Shown here one piece after another: positions 1-10,526 of a stretch of DNA of 64,000 nt. This DNA is from Enterobacter sp. CC120223-11 (GTDB lineage: Bacteria; Pseudomonadota; Gammaproteobacteria; Enterobacterales; Enterobacteriaceae). Positions within the stretch are counted from its first letter, which is position 1. Every line of letters starts with the position of its first letter. The stretch lies in the NCBI RefSeq assembly GCF_900215375.1, contig NZ_OBEF01000013.1:62001-126000 (forward strand). Reading direction: 5' to 3'. Below the pieces are notes generated by a model. That model had not been told where the DNA came from, made no database searches, and worked only from the letters and a program-made list of their open reading frames with translations. A program made the translations under genes and the position numbers.

Positions 1-932
1 GTTTCGCCAGGCCTGCGGGTTTTCAGCAGCTTGAGGATCCAGGTGTACTGCTCGGTGTGTGGCGTGACAAAGATTTCCACTTCTTCGTTCATCCGGCGCG
101 CGATAGTGGTGTCATCGGCCGTCATCAGGTCGTCCATCGGCGGGCGGATCTCCACCGTCAGGCGATGCGTTTTACCGTCGTAAATCGGGAACAACGGCAC
201 CACACGAGCACGGCAAACCTTCATCAGGCGGCCAATGGCCGGCAGCGTTGCCTTGTAGGTAGCGAAGAAGTCCACGAACTCGCTGTGCTCTTCACCGTGA
301 TCCTGATCCGGCAGGTAATAACCCCAGTAGCCCTCACGCACGGATTTAATGAATGGCTTAATGCCATCGTTACGTGCATGCATGCGGCCACCGAAGCGAC
401 GGCGCACGGTGTTCCAGATGTAGTCGAAGACCGGGTTGCCCTGATTGTGGAACATCGCCGCCATCTTCTGCCCTTTTGAGGCCATCAGCATCGCCGGAAT
501 ATCCACGCCCCAGCCGTGCGGCACTAGGAAAATCACCTTCTCGTCGTTGCGCTGGAGCTCTTCGACGATTTCGAGGCCTTTCCAGTCGACACGCTTCATG
601 ATCTTTTTAGGATCGCCGAGACCCAGCTCGGCCATCATCACCATCGCCTGCGGCGCGGTGGCATACATCTCATCGATGATAGCCTCACGCTCGGCTTCCG
701 ATTTTTCAGGGAAACAGTAAAGCAGGTTGATCTGCGCGCGGCGACGGGAGCTTTTAGCCAGACGCCCGACCTTCTTGCCAAGCGCACCTAAAATCGGGTC
801 GCGAAACGAAGGTGGCGTCAGCGCAATACCTGCAAATGCCAGCACGCCGAGCCAGGAGCCCCAGTAGCGTGGATGTAGAAAAGCTTTTTCGAACTGAGGA
901 ATAAATTCACTGTTATTTTTTTTCGTTTCCAT
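1..932 (-). CDS. lpxM: Lipid A myristoyltransferase LpxM (MsbB), 3' end outside window
   Basis: Transfers the last acyl chain (myristate) to Kdo2-lauroyl-lipid A at the inner membrane. The translation begins METKKNNSEFIPQF and runs through HPRYWG, the E. coli LpxM N terminus. The reading frame stays open to the window edge and ends ...KLLKTRRPGE, so only about a dozen C-terminal residues of the usual ~323 are missing. The ATG at 932 matches the family start. It is transcribed leftward, away from mepM behind it; the gap of about 120 bases holds the mepM terminator. Identification is secure; partiality is due to the window edge, not a mutation. Confidence 0.95.
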   Translation of the reverse strand, partial: METKKNNSEFIPQFEKAFLHPRYWGSWLGVLAFAGIALTPPSFRDPILGALGKKVGRLAKSSRRRAQINLLYCFPEKSEAEREAIIDEMYATAPQAMVMMAELGLGDPKKIMKRVDWKGLEIVEELQRNDEKVIFLVPHGWGVDIPAMLMASKGQKMAAMFHNQGNPVFDYIWNTVRRRFGGRMHARNDGIKPFIKSVREGYWGYYLPDQDHGEEHSEFVDFFATYKATLPAIGRLMKVCRARVVPLFPIYDGKTHRLTVEIRPPMDDLMTADDTTIARRMNEEVEIFVTPHTEQYTWILKLLKTRRPGE

Positions 933-1000
933 GCCTGTTCCAGAGTCGTGCCGGGAATAAGTGAGATGCAGATAGTTTAGCGACGTGCCAGGCGTGACAC

Positions 1001-1036
1001 AAAAGAAAAAGCCGACACCCTTACGGTATCGGCTTT
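1001..1036 (-). terminator. Rho-independent terminator of mepM
   Basis: On the minus strand a 12-bp stem (AAAGCCGATACC pairing with GGTGTCGGCTTT, one G-U pair, 5-nt loop) is followed by a T-rich run. It lies 13 bases past the mepM stop codon. Confidence 0.85.
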
Positions 1037-1049
1037 ATGAGCGCAGTGA

Positions 1050-2369
1050 TTAGTCAATCTGCAGCTGCGGCACAACCTCTTTAACCTGCGCCAGGTAGTC
1101 GCGACGATCGGAGCCTGTCAGCCCTTCGGTACGCGGCAGTTTGGCCGTTAGCGGGTTGACCGCCTGCTGGTTAATCCATACTTCATAGTGCAGGTGTGGG
1201 CCAGTTGAACGCCCCGTGTTGCCCGAGAGCGCAATACGGTCACCGCGTTTCACTTTCTGCCCCGGTTTTACCAGCAGCTTACGCAAATGCATGTAGCGGG
1301 TGGTGTACGTGCGACCATGACGCAGCGCCACGTAATAACCTGCTGCCCCACTGCGCTTCGCTACGACCACTTCGCCGTCACCGACAGCCAGCACTGGTGT
1401 CCCCTGCGGCATGGCGAAATCGACGCCTTTATGCGGCGCGATGCGGCCTGTGACCGGGTTCAGACGACGTGGGTTGAAGTTGGACGAAACACGGAACTGA
1501 CGCGCAGTCGGGAAGCGCATAAAGCCTTTCGCGAGACCCGTACCGCTGCGATCGTAGAACTTGCCGTCTTCCGCGCGAATGGCGTAATAATCCTTGTCGC
1601 CTGAACGCAGACGCACGCCGAGCAGTTGGCTCTGCTCACGCTTGCCGTCCAGCATTTCGCGGGACATCAGCACCGAAAACTCATCGCCTTTTTTCAGCTT
1701 GCGGAAGTCCATTTGCCACTGCATGGCTTTGATCACCGCGCTGACTTCAGTGCTGGTTAAGCCTGCATTGCGCGCGCTGGTAACGAAGCTGCCGCCGACG
1801 GTGCCTTTCAGCACGCTGTTCACCCAGTCACCCTGCTGCGTTTCGGCGCTCATTTTGAAACCGTTTGCAGCACGATCGTAGGTACGTGTTTCGCGGCGGG
1901 ACATCTCCCACGTCAGGCGTTGCAGATCGCCATCGGCGTTCAGCGTCCAGGAGAGCTGCTGGCCAATTTTCAGGTTGCGTAGATCTTTGTCTGCACTGGC
2001 CAACTGGCTGATATCGCCCATATCAATGCCGTACTGGTTGAGCACGCTGCTGAGCGTATCGCCCGTTGAGACGACATATTCGTGGACACCCGCTTCGTTG
2101 TCGACTTTGTCGTCCAGCTCATCCTGAGGGATGGCTTCATCTTCCTGCGCCGCCTGGTCGATAGGCTCGCTGGCTTCAGGAAGCAGAGAACGAATTTCGC
2201 TCTTTTCAAGCTCAATGGTTCGAACGATAGGGGCTGAATCGGGGTGGTAGACGTATGGTCGCCAGACGGCGACCGCTAAGGTTAGTACAGTCAACGACCC
2301 CAGCATAACGCGATGGGGTCGCGGCAAATTATTAAATGCCAGGGCGACAGAGCGGGCTACCTGTTGCAC
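1050..2369 (-). CDS. mepM: Murein DD-endopeptidase MepM (YebA)
   Basis: Periplasmic, membrane-anchored endopeptidase that cuts D-Ala-mDAP cross-links so new murein can be inserted. The 439 residues match the usual length (about 440). An N-terminal hydrophobic anchor lies near residues 22-38. A LysM peptidoglycan-binding domain starts near residue 97 (YVVSTGDTLSSVLNQYG). The C-terminal M23 metallopeptidase domain shows HKGVDFA and GPHLHYEVW zinc-binding motifs. It starts 15 bases beyond the znuA stop codon, so the two are probably cotranscribed, and is followed by a strong terminator. Confidence 0.96.
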   Translation of the reverse strand: MQQVARSVALAFNNLPRPHRVMLGSLTVLTLAVAVWRPYVYHPDSAPIVRTIELEKSEIRSLLPEASEPIDQAAQEDEAIPQDELDDKVDNEAGVHEYVVSTGDTLSSVLNQYGIDMGDISQLASADKDLRNLKIGQQLSWTLNADGDLQRLTWEMSRRETRTYDRAANGFKMSAETQQGDWVNSVLKGTVGGSFVTSARNAGLTSTEVSAVIKAMQWQMDFRKLKKGDEFSVLMSREMLDGKREQSQLLGVRLRSGDKDYYAIRAEDGKFYDRSGTGLAKGFMRFPTARQFRVSSNFNPRRLNPVTGRIAPHKGVDFAMPQGTPVLAVGDGEVVVAKRSGAAGYYVALRHGRTYTTRYMHLRKLLVKPGQKVKRGDRIALSGNTGRSTGPHLHYEVWINQQAVNPLTAKLPRTEGLTGSDRRDYLAQVKEVVPQLQID

Positions 2370-2384
2370 GTATTCACTTCCTCG

Positions 2385-3329
2385 TTAATCTCCTTTCAGG
2401 CAGCTCGAATACTGGTTCGCCAGTTTGGCCAGGAAAGCGGGATAACTCGCTTTACCCAACTGGATGTTGGTGCCTAACGGATCCAACGTTCCCATGCGAA
2501 CGGTTGTTCCGCGGGCAACCGCTTCTACCACGGCTGGCCTGAATTGTGGCTCAGCAAAAACGCAGGTCGCTTTTTGCTCAACCAACTGTGTTCTGATTTC
2601 GTGTAAACGCTGCGCACCGGGTTGGATCTCAGGGTTGACGGTAAAATGCCCCAGCGAGGTCATTCCGTAGTGTTTTTCGAAGTAGCCGTAGGCGTCATGA
2701 AAAACGAAATACCCTTTTCCTTTCAACGGTGCCAGCTCGTTACCCACCTGCTTGTCGGTCGCGGCCAATTGGGCCTCGAAATCCTTCAGGTTGGCGTCTA
2801 GTTTGGCTCGACTTTGCGGCATAAGTTCCACTAATTTATCGTGGATTGCAACCGCCGACAGGCGCGCTATCTCAGGCGACAGCCACAGGTGCATGTTGTA
2901 CTCGCCATGATGGTGATCTTCATCACCTTTTTCCGCCGCACCGTGCTCGTGACCGTGGTCATGATCGTCGTCGTCAGCGCCTTTCATGAGTAACGGTTTC
3001 ACGCCCGGCAGTGTAGAAATCGTCACCTTTTTTGCTTCAGGAAACGCGGTGGCTGTCTTGCCCATAAATGCTTCCATCTCCGGACCAATCCACACCACTA
3101 AGTCGGCGTTCTGTAAGCGTTTTGCATCACTTGGGCGTAAGGCATAGTCATGTTCAGAGGCGCCATCCGGCAGTAAAACTTCCGTGGGCGTAACGCCATC
3201 GGCGATGGCGGACGCAATAAATCCAAGGGGTTTTAACGAGGCGACGACAGCGGCATTTGCCTGAGGAAGGGAAGTACCTAAAAGCGCGGTGGAAAGTGCC
3301 GCGAAAAGAAACGTCTTTTTATGTAACAT
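2385..3329 (-). CDS. znuA: Periplasmic zinc-binding protein ZnuA
   Basis: Captures Zn2+ in the periplasm and delivers it to the ZnuBC importer. The start is set at [10 protein letters not shown] (ATG at 3329), the family start, giving 314 residues; an in-frame ATG five codons upstream is less likely. A signal peptide ends near residue 27 (QANA-A). Zinc ligands include the histidine of GASEHDY (near 60). A His/Asp-rich loop at about 119-141 is typical of the family and a little longer than in E. coli. Divergent from znuCB across a Zur box; mepM follows. Confidence 0.97.
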   Translation of the reverse strand: MLHKKTFLFAALSTALLGTSLPQANAAVVASLKPLGFIASAIADGVTPTEVLLPDGASEHDYALRPSDAKRLQNADLVVWIGPEMEAFMGKTATAFPEAKKVTISTLPGVKPLLMKGADDDDHDHGHEHGAAEKGDEDHHHGEYNMHLWLSPEIARLSAVAIHDKLVELMPQSRAKLDANLKDFEAQLAATDKQVGNELAPLKGKGYFVFHDAYGYFEKHYGMTSLGHFTVNPEIQPGAQRLHEIRTQLVEQKATCVFAEPQFRPAVVEAVARGTTVRMGTLDPLGTNIQLGKASYPAFLAKLANQYSSCLKGD

Positions 3330-3359
3330 AATACGTCTAACCATCGTAATGAATGAATT

Positions 3360-3380
3360 GAATGTGATATTATAACATTC
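3360..3380. promoter_or_regulatory. Zur box between znuA and znuCB
   Basis: A 21-base near-perfect palindrome with arms GAATGTGATA and TATAACATTC (one mismatch) sits midway in the 78-base gap between divergent znuA and znuC. It closely resembles the known E. coli znu operator, where zinc-loaded Zur represses both directions. Assignment is from position plus motif. Confidence 0.9.
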
Positions 3381-3407
3381 ACTGACTTATGCAACCTCAA
3401 ATATGCG

Positions 3408-4160
3408 ATGACGAATCTTGTAACGCTCGAAAATATCTCAGTCTCTTTCAGCCAGCGTCGCGTGCTGTCTGATGTCTCACTGACGTTGAAACCGGGCAAA
3501 ATTCTTACCCTTCTTGGGCCAAATGGCGCGGGAAAATCGACGCTTGTACGCGTGGTGCTCGGACTGATAGCACCAGATTCGGGGACGATCAAGCGCGACG
3601 GAAAACTGCGAATCGGTTATGTCCCGCAGAAAGTTCACCTCGATGCCACCCTGCCCTTAACCGTGGAACGTTTTTTGCGTCTTCGCCCCGGAACCCGCAA
3701 GGATGAGATCCTGCCCGCGCTGAAACGCGTGCAGGCGGGGCATCTGTTAGGTGCCCCGATGCAGAAGCTTTCCGGCGGGGAAACCCAGCGCGTCCTGTTG
3801 GCTCGCGCCCTGCTCAACAGCCCTCAGTTGCTGGTGCTTGATGAGCCCACACAAGGTGTTGACGTTAACGGCCAGGTCGCCCTGTATGACCTCATCGATC
3901 AGCTCCGGAGCGAACTCAATTGCGCCGTGCTGATGGTCTCCCACGATCTCCATCTGGTCATGGCAAAAACGGACGAAGTGCTGTGCCTGAATCATCACAT
4001 CTGCTGCTCAGGCACCCCGGAAGTCGTGTCTTTACATCCTGAATTTATTTCGATGTTTGGCCCACGCGGCGCACAGCAACTCGGCATTTATCGCCATCAG
4101 CACAATCACCGCCACGATTTGCAGGGCCGCATTGTTCTGCGCAGAGGGAACGACCGTTAA
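3408..4160 (+). CDS. znuC: Zinc ABC transporter ATPase ZnuC
   Basis: Cytoplasmic ATPase that energises ZnuB. The 250 residues show Walker [10 protein letters not shown] (near residue 37), signature LSGGETQRV, Walker B LLVLDEPT and the switch histidine in SHDLHLVM. The C-terminal His-rich tail (RHQHNHRHD) is the family's zinc-sensing region. Start at ATG 3408 matches E. coli. The stop overlaps the znuB start by one base (TAATG), indicating translational coupling. Confidence 0.98.
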   Translation: MTNLVTLENISVSFSQRRVLSDVSLTLKPGKILTLLGPNGAGKSTLVRVVLGLIAPDSGTIKRDGKLRIGYVPQKVHLDATLPLTVERFLRLRPGTRKDEILPALKRVQAGHLLGAPMQKLSGGETQRVLLARALLNSPQLLVLDEPTQGVDVNGQVALYDLIDQLRSELNCAVLMVSHDLHLVMAKTDEVLCLNHHICCSGTPEVVSLHPEFISMFGPRGAQQLGIYRHQHNHRHDLQGRIVLRRGNDR

Positions 4161-4945
4161 TGATTGAATTACTTTTCCCCGGCTGGCTCGCCGGGATCAT
4201 GCTGGCCTGCGCCGCAGGGCCGCTGGGATCGTTCGTGGTCTGGCGTCGGATGTCCTATTTTGGCGATACCCTTGCCCATGCCTCTCTGCTTGGCGTGGCC
4301 TTTGGTCTTTTATTGAACGTGAATCCTTTTTATGCGGTCATTGCCATCACCCTGCTGCTGGCCGCAGGTCTGGTGTGGCTTGAACGCCGTCCACATCTTG
4401 CCGTTGATACCTTACTGGGTATTATGGCGCACAGCGCCCTGTCTCTCGGCCTGGTGGTAGTGAGCCTGATGTCCAACGTGCGTGTCGATCTGATGGCGTA
4501 TCTGTTCGGGGATTTGCTGGCCGTCACGCCGGAAGATTTAATCTCGATTGCCATCGGGGTTGTCATTGTCCTGGCGATCCTGCTCTGGCAATGGCGCAAC
4601 TTGCTGTCGATGACCATCAGCCCGGATCTGGCCTTTGTCGATGGCGTCAAACTTCAGCGCGTGAAGCTGCTGCTGATGCTGGTCACCGCGCTGACCATCG
4701 GCGTGGCGATGAAGTTTGTCGGCGCGTTGATTATCACTTCACTGCTGATTATACCTGCCGCCACCGCACGTCGTTTTGCACGCACGCCAGAGCAGATGGC
4801 GGGTATCGCCGTAGGTGTGGGGATGATAGCGGTGACCGGCGGTCTGACCTTCTCCGCATTCTATGATACGCCCGCCGGGCCTTCGGTGGTGCTTTGTGCC
4901 GCCGTGCTGTTTATCTTCAGCATGATGAAAAAAACCGCCTCGTAG
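4160..4945 (+). CDS. znuB: Zinc ABC transporter permease ZnuB
   Basis: Inner-membrane channel of the high-affinity Zn2+ importer; 261 residues with about seven to eight hydrophobic segments, the ABC-3 metal permease family. It begins [23 protein letters not shown] and ends MMKKTAS. The TAG stop lies in the loop of a terminator hairpin, so transcription stops exactly where translation does. Regulated with znuC through the upstream Zur box. Confidence 0.98.
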   Translation: MIELLFPGWLAGIMLACAAGPLGSFVVWRRMSYFGDTLAHASLLGVAFGLLLNVNPFYAVIAITLLLAAGLVWLERRPHLAVDTLLGIMAHSALSLGLVVVSLMSNVRVDLMAYLFGDLLAVTPEDLISIAIGVVIVLAILLWQWRNLLSMTISPDLAFVDGVKLQRVKLLLMLVTALTIGVAMKFVGALIITSLLIIPAATARRFARTPEQMAGIAVGVGMIAVTGGLTFSAFYDTPAGPSVVLCAAVLFIFSMMKKTAS

Positions 4946-4955
4946 GCGGTTTTTT
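4926..4955 (+). terminator. znuB terminator 1, overlapping the stop codon
   Basis: Stem ACCGCC/GGCGGT flanked by A and T runs; the loop contains the znuB TAG stop. An almost identical copy follows 45 bases later. Confidence 0.85.
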
Positions 4956-4972
4956 ATTCAGGAGTAGCATTT

Positions 4973-5000
4973 AAAAAACCGCCTCGTAGGCGGTTTTTTT
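4973..5000. terminator. Second, duplicated terminator between znuB and ruvB
   Basis: A near-exact repeat of the preceding hairpin (A run, ACCGCC, loop TCGTA, GGCGGT, T run). The A/T runs on both sides allow it to act for znuB rightward and ruvB leftward. It lies 11 bases from the ruvB stop. Confidence 0.85.
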
Positions 5001-5010
5001 ATGCAGCAAC

Positions 5011-6024
<1,014 letters not shown>

Positions 6025-6029
6025 TTACC

Positions 6030-6641
6030 TCACATCGCGGCGCGAAGCGCGTCGCGGATTAGCGTTTCACTGCTGGCGCCCGGGGTGGCAATTTTGCTCA
6101 CCATCCGGCTGGCTTCCTGTGGTTTATAGCCCAGCGCCACCAGCGCAGCAACCGCTTCCTGCTCGGCGTCGTCCGAAGACTCGCTTGCCGGAGAGGTCAG
6201 CACCAGATCGGAAGCCGGGGTGAACAGGTCGCCGTGCAGGCCCTTGAAGCGGTCTTTCATTTCGACCACCAGACGCTCTGCAGTTTTTTTGCCGATGCCA
6301 GGCAGCTTCACCAGCGCGGCGGAATCTTCACGCTCAACGGCGTTCACAAACTGCGGGGCGGACATGCCTGAGAGGATGGCCAGCGCCAGTTTTGGTCCGA
6401 CGCCGTTGGTCTTAATCAACTCTTTGAACAGCGTGCGCTCTTGTTTATTGTTGAAACCAAACAGCAGCTGAGCGTCTTCACGCACCACAAAGTGGGTGAA
6501 GATGATGGCCTCCTGGCCCTGATCCGGCAGTTCGTAGAAACAGGTCATCGGCATATGCACTTCATAGCCAACGCCGCCCGCCTCCAGTAACACCAGCGGG
6601 GGTTGTTTTTCAATGATGATGCCTCTGAGTCTGCCGATCAC
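6030..6641 (-). CDS. ruvA: Holliday junction recognition protein RuvA
   Basis: Tetramer that binds four-way junctions and loads RuvB. The GTG start at 6641 ([12 protein letters not shown]) is chosen because a good ribosome-binding site (CAGGAG) lies seven bases upstream and it gives the family length of 203 residues; an ATG ten codons further upstream lacks support. It has an N-terminal OB fold, two helix-hairpin-helix motifs ([30 protein letters not shown]) and a C-terminal RuvB-binding domain ([16 protein letters not shown]). LexA-controlled. Confidence 0.97.
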   Translation of the reverse strand: MIGRLRGIIIEKQPPLVLLEAGGVGYEVHMPMTCFYELPDQGQEAIIFTHFVVREDAQLLFGFNNKQERTLFKELIKTNGVGPKLALAILSGMSAPQFVNAVEREDSAALVKLPGIGKKTAERLVVEMKDRFKGLHGDLFTPASDLVLTSPASESSDDAEQEAVAALVALGYKPQEASRMVSKIATPGASSETLIRDALRAAM

Positions 6642-6682
6642 GTGACGCTCCTGCGTAAGAGAAAAAACCAATGCGCTATCAT

Positions 6683-6710
6683 AAAAAAAGGCTGGATGAA
6701 TATCCAGCCT
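6683..6710 (-). terminator. ruvC terminator
   Basis: Minus-strand 9-bp stem AGGCTGGAT/ATCCAGCCT with a four-base loop followed by seven Ts, 14 bases after the ruvC stop. The same bases form the ruvA LexA box. Confidence 0.8.
6692..6707. promoter_or_regulatory. LexA (SOS) box of ruvAB
   Basis: CTGGATATTCATCCAG on the minus strand, nearly the E. coli ruvA SOS box (CTGGATATCTATCCAG as I recall). It lies about 50 bases upstream of the ruvA GTG, where repression of the ruvAB promoter is expected. Confidence 0.8.
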
Positions 6711-6723
6711 CTATTCTCTTAAT

Positions 6724-7245
6724 CTAGCGTAATCTTCCGCGAGCCAGGTTGAGCCTTGATTCACTCATCTGCATCGCGTTCTGGCTGATGTGGCAATGGG
6801 TGATGGCAATCGCCAGTGCATCGGCGGCATCCGCCTGAGGGTTGGCCGGAAGCTTGAGCAGGGTTCGCACCATGTGCTGCACCTGGCTCTTTTCCGCGCC
6901 GCCGTTGCCGACGACGGTTTGCTTCACCTGTCGCGCCGCGTATTCAAACACAGGAAGATCCTGGTTTACTGCGGCGACAATGGCCACGCCACGCGCCTGC
7001 CCAAGCTTCAGCGCGGAATCCGCGTTCTTCGCCATAAAGACCTGCTCGATGGCAAAGAAATCCGGCTGAAACTGGGTGATGATTTCCGACACGCCGGCGT
7101 AAATCAGCTTCAGGCGCGACGGCAAATCTTCAACTTTGGTGCGAATACAGCCGCTGCCCAGGTAGGTTAACTGCCGTCCGACCTGACGAATCACGCCGTA
7201 ACCGGTCACGCGTGAGCCCGGGTCAATGCCGAGAATGATAGCCAT
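6724..7245 (-). CDS. ruvC: Holliday junction resolvase RuvC
   Basis: Dimeric endonuclease that cuts junctions processed by RuvAB. It has 173 residues from the ATG at 7245 ([17 protein letters not shown]); a GTG one codon upstream is ignored. Acidic catalytic residues are visible as the D of GIDPGS (near 7), E of [10 protein letters not shown] (near 66) and the DAADALA cluster near the C terminus. It sits between yebC and ruvA as in E. coli, but a terminator separates it from the SOS-controlled ruvAB. Confidence 0.98.
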   Translation of the reverse strand: MAIILGIDPGSRVTGYGVIRQVGRQLTYLGSGCIRTKVEDLPSRLKLIYAGVSEIITQFQPDFFAIEQVFMAKNADSALKLGQARGVAIVAAVNQDLPVFEYAARQVKQTVVGNGGAEKSQVQHMVRTLLKLPANPQADAADALAIAITHCHISQNAMQMSESRLNLARGRLR

Positions 7246-7282
7246 CACGCGTCTCCGGTTGAAGAAGATTTACAGCCCGCCA

Positions 7283-8023
7283 TTACAGCGTAGCCGCCAC
7301 CTCATCAGAGATCTCACCGTTGTGATAGACTTCCTGCACGTCGTCACAGTCTTCCAGCATGTCGATCAGACGCAGCAGTTTTGGTGCGGTTTCCGCATCC
7401 ATGTCCGCTTTGGTAGATGGGATCATGGAGACTTCAGCGTTGTCCGCCTTCAGGCCAGCCGCTTCCAGAGCGTCTTTCACGGCACCCATCTCTTCCCATG
7501 CGGTATATACGTCAATCGCGCCGTCGTCGAAGGTCACAACGTCTTCTGCACCGGCTTCCAGCGCCGCTTCCATGATCGCGTCTTCGTCGCCCTGCTCGAA
7601 GGAAATCACGCCTTTCTTGCTGAACAGATAGGCTACGGAGCCGTCGGTACCGAGGTTGCCGCCGGTTTTAGTGAAGGCGTGACGGACTTCGGCCACGGTA
7701 CGGTTACGGTTGTCAGACAGGCATTCGATCATCACTGCCGTGCCGCCAGGGCCGTAACCTTCATAAATGATGGTTTCCATGTTCGCGTCTTCGTCACCGC
7801 CCACGCCACGCGCGATGGCGCGGTTCAAGGTGTCACGCGTCATGTTGTTGGACAGCGCTTTGTCGATAGCCGCGCGCAGACGTGGGTTGGAACCCGCATC
7901 GCCGCCGCCCAGACGCGCAGCGGTAACCAGCTCGCGAATGATTTTGGTGAAAATCTTACCGCGCTTGGCATCCTGTGCTGCTTTGCGGTGTTTGGTGTTG
8001 GCCCACTTACTATGACCTGCCAT
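7283..8023 (-). CDS. yebC: YebC/PmpR family probable transcriptional regulator
   Basis: 246 residues beginning [23 protein letters not shown], the highly conserved YebC signature, and the same length as E. coli. The family was long annotated as DNA-binding; newer work on homologues links it to translation of difficult (polyproline) stretches. The sequence itself does not decide between these roles. It lies between nudB and ruvC, all leftward, with the nudB hairpin just upstream overlapping its leader. Confidence 0.95.
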   Translation of the reverse strand: MAGHSKWANTKHRKAAQDAKRGKIFTKIIRELVTAARLGGGDAGSNPRLRAAIDKALSNNMTRDTLNRAIARGVGGDEDANMETIIYEGYGPGGTAVMIECLSDNRNRTVAEVRHAFTKTGGNLGTDGSVAYLFSKKGVISFEQGDEDAIMEAALEAGAEDVVTFDDGAIDVYTAWEEMGAVKDALEAAGLKADNAEVSMIPSTKADMDAETAPKLLRLIDMLEDCDDVQEVYHNGEISDEVAATL

Positions 8024-8033
8024 AAAAAGTTCT

Positions 8034-8059
8034 CCGAAAAGAGCGGCCCTCAGGCCGCT
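8034..8059 (-). terminator. Hairpin with short T run at the nudB stop
   Basis: Minus-strand stem AGCGGCC/GGCCGCT with loop TGAG, followed by CTTTTC. The nudB TGA stop is in the loop and the yebC ribosome-binding site follows immediately. Probably a partial terminator or attenuator rather than a complete stop. Confidence 0.55.
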
Positions 8060-8493
8060 TTAATTACAAATTCTTCAATCGCCTGCCGGTTGCTCCACGA
8101 CTTGGTGAGCGCGGCCGCCTCAGGGGCGGCGACCCAACGCCAGGCGAGATGTTCACTGATCTCTGGCTGACGTTCATGGGGAAGCGCAAGACAGAACCAA
8201 AATTCGGTATTGCGCTCGATGCCCGGAGCATAGCGATGACGTAAATGCGTAAAGATTTCAAACTCCACCGTGCGCTGACAGTCAATTAAGGCCAGAAGCT
8301 CTGCGTCAACATCAATGGCGACCTCTTCCTTTACTTCACGCGCGGCGGCCTGCAACGCGGTTTCCCCCTCTTCCAGGCTGCCGGTCACCGACTGCCAGAA
8401 TTGCGGATCGTCGCGCCGCTGCAACATTAACACCCGCTTCGTGTCCTGGGCATAAATCACCACTAAAACCGAAACCGGGCGTTTGAATGTCAT
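8050..8493 (-). CDS. nudB: Dihydroneopterin triphosphate diphosphatase NudB
   Basis: Nudix hydrolase that removes pyrophosphate from dihydroneopterin triphosphate in folate synthesis. The start at ATG 8493 ([15 protein letters not shown], preceded by GGAGAAC) gives 147 residues, close to the usual 150; the longer frame runs into aspS. The Nudix box is visible as [21 protein letters not shown]. The ATG is one base beyond the aspS stop, so translation is coupled to aspS. Confidence 0.96.
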   Translation of the reverse strand: MTFKRPVSVLVVIYAQDTKRVLMLQRRDDPQFWQSVTGSLEEGETALQAAAREVKEEVAIDVDAELLALIDCQRTVEFEIFTHLRHRYAPGIERNTEFWFCLALPHERQPEISEHLAWRWVAAPEAAALTKSWSNRQAIEEFVIKAA

Positions 8494-8494
8494 C

Positions 8495-10282
8495 TTACTT
8501 GTTCTCCGCAGACTCTTTTGTCTCTTTCGCCACAACCTGAATACCCAGTTCGCTCAGGGAAGCCGGATTGGCGAAGCTTGGCGCTTCGGTCATCAGGCAG
8601 GCCGCCGCGGTGGTTTTCGGGAAGGCGATAACGTCACGGATGTTGTCGGTGCCGGTCAGCAGCATGGTCAGGCGATCCAGACCAAACGCCAGACCTGCAT
8701 GCGGCGGCGTGCCGTATTTCAGGGCGTCTAACAGGAAGCCGAACTTCTCGCGCTGTTCCTGCTCGTTAATGCCGAGAATGCCGAACACGGTCTGCTGCAT
8801 TTCGCCGCTGTGGATACGGACTGAACCGCCACCCACTTCGTAGCCGTTGATAACCATATCGTAAGCGTTCGCTACCGCGTCTTCCGCAGCGGTTTTCAGC
8901 TCAGCAGCCGTCATGTCTTTTGGTGACGTGAACGGGTGGTGCATCGCGGTCAGGCCGCCTTCGCCGTCGTCTTCAAACATCGGGAAGTCGATAACCCACA
9001 GCGGTGCCCATTTGGCTTCGTCGGTGATGCTGAGGTCTTTGCCCACTTTCAGACGCAGCGCGCCCATTGAGTCGGCAACCACTTTCTTTTTGTCCGCGCC
9101 GAAGAAGATCATGTCGCCATCCTGTGCCCCGGTGCGGGTCAGGATCTCTTCGATGATTTCTGCGTTCAGGAATTTGGCCACCGGGCTGGTGATGCCTTCC
9201 AGACCTTTCGCACGCTCGGTGACTTTGATGTAAGCCAGGCCTTTCGCACCGTAGATCTTAATGAAGTTGCCGTAGTCGTCAATTTGCTTACGGCTCAGCG
9301 CTGCCCCGCCAGGCACACGCAGCGCGGCTACGCGGCCTTTAGCATCATTTGCCGGGCCAGAGAACACTGCGAATTCCACGCTTTTCAGCAGGTCCGCAAC
9401 GTCCACCAGTTCCATTGGGTTACGCAGGTCTGGCTTATCGGAACCGTAACGACGCTCGGCTTCGGCAAAGGTCATGATCGGGAAATTACCCAGATCCACG
9501 CCCTTGATTTCCAGCCACAGCTGACGCACCAGCGCTTCCATCACTTCACGCACCTGTGGCGCGGTCATGAAGGAAGTCTCGACGTCAATCTGGGTAAATT
9601 CAGGCTGACGATCGGCGCGCAGGTCTTCATCACGGAAGCATTTCACGATCTGATAGTAGCGGTCGAAACCGGACATCATCAGCAGCTGTTTGAAGAGCTG
9701 AGGAGACTGCGGCAGCGCGTAGAACTTGCCTTTATGTACGCGGGATGGCACCAGATAGTCACGTGCGCCTTCCGGCGTGGCTTTCGTCAGCATCGGGGTT
9801 TCGATGTCGAGGAAACCGTGGTCATCCATAAAGCGGCGCACGAAGCTGGTGATTTTGGCACGAGTCTTCAGGCGGTTGGCCATTTCCGGACGGCGCAGGT
9901 CGAGATAGCGGTACTTCAGTCGCGCTTCTTCGGTGTTCACGTGGTTGGAATCGAGCGGCAGAGCGTCTGAACGGTTGATGATCTCAAGGTCAGAGGCCAG
10001 CACTTCGATTTCGCCGGTCGCCATGTCGGCGTTGACGTTTTTCGCATCACGCGCACGCACGGTGCCGGTGACTTTAATGCAAAACTCATTACGCAGTTCG
10101 GAAGCCAGCTTCAGGGCTTCTGCCGTGTCCGGATCGAAAAACACCTGCACGATGCCTTCGCGATCGCGCATATCAATGAAGATAAGGCTGCCGAGGTCAC
10201 GGCGGCGGTTGACCCAACCACACAGAGTCACCTGCTGCCCAACGTGGGACTGACGCAGCTGCCCGCAATATTCTGTACGCAT
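8495..10282 (-). CDS. aspS: Aspartyl-tRNA synthetase
   Basis: Class II synthetase charging tRNA-Asp. It has 595 residues (family about 590). The N-terminal OB-fold anticodon-binding domain (MRTEYCGQL...[14 protein letters not shown]) is followed by motif 2 ([18 protein letters not shown]) and motif 3 ([13 protein letters not shown]), with the bacterial GAD insertion between them. Heads the aspS-nudB-yebC-ruvC leftward run. Confidence 0.98.
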   Translation of the reverse strand: MRTEYCGQLRQSHVGQQVTLCGWVNRRRDLGSLIFIDMRDREGIVQVFFDPDTAEALKLASELRNEFCIKVTGTVRARDAKNVNADMATGEIEVLASDLEIINRSDALPLDSNHVNTEEARLKYRYLDLRRPEMANRLKTRAKITSFVRRFMDDHGFLDIETPMLTKATPEGARDYLVPSRVHKGKFYALPQSPQLFKQLLMMSGFDRYYQIVKCFRDEDLRADRQPEFTQIDVETSFMTAPQVREVMEALVRQLWLEIKGVDLGNFPIMTFAEAERRYGSDKPDLRNPMELVDVADLLKSVEFAVFSGPANDAKGRVAALRVPGGAALSRKQIDDYGNFIKIYGAKGLAYIKVTERAKGLEGITSPVAKFLNAEIIEEILTRTGAQDGDMIFFGADKKKVVADSMGALRLKVGKDLSITDEAKWAPLWVIDFPMFEDDGEGGLTAMHHPFTSPKDMTAAELKTAAEDAVANAYDMVINGYEVGGGSVRIHSGEMQQTVFGILGINEQEQREKFGFLLDALKYGTPPHAGLAFGLDRLTMLLTGTDNIRDVIAFPKTTAAACLMTEAPSFANPASLSELGIQVVAKETKESAENK

Positions 10283-10360
10283 ATGAGTTCCCTTAACTTA
10301 GCCGCAGGCACACCTGTCGCAGCTTTGCTGAATGTCACAACTGGATGAAAAAAGGGGGCT

Positions 10361-10366
10361 ATTATA
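10361..10366 (-). promoter_or_regulatory. Possible -10 element of the aspS promoter
   Basis: Minus-strand TATAAT, about 80 bases upstream of aspS. The corresponding -35 position (TTATCC) is weak, so this is tentative. Confidence 0.4.
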
Positions 10367-10437
10367 CTGGAAATTCTGGCTCAGGATAAGTCCGTCGCGC
10401 ACCAGCCGCACGTTTGCTGTACGCTTGTTGCGGGGAC

Positions 10438-10462
10438 TCACAAAAATTAACAAATTTTGTGA
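10438..10462. repeat. Operator-like inverted repeat upstream of yecD
   Basis: Arms TCACAAAAATT and AAATTTTGTGA (10 of 11 complementary) around a three-base centre, 65 bases before yecD. AT-rich and symmetric like a repressor site; the protein that might bind it is unknown to me. Confidence 0.5.
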
Positions 10463-10526
10463 CGCATGCCCGCCGCGTCTCAGCGTATGGTTAGCGGCCT
10501 AATCAAGTGATTTAACGGGGATTATC

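Noticed and set aside
3278-3592. A 104-codon minus-strand frame across the znuA-znuC gap
   Set aside because: It would run over the Zur box and both divergent starts; no family resemblance.
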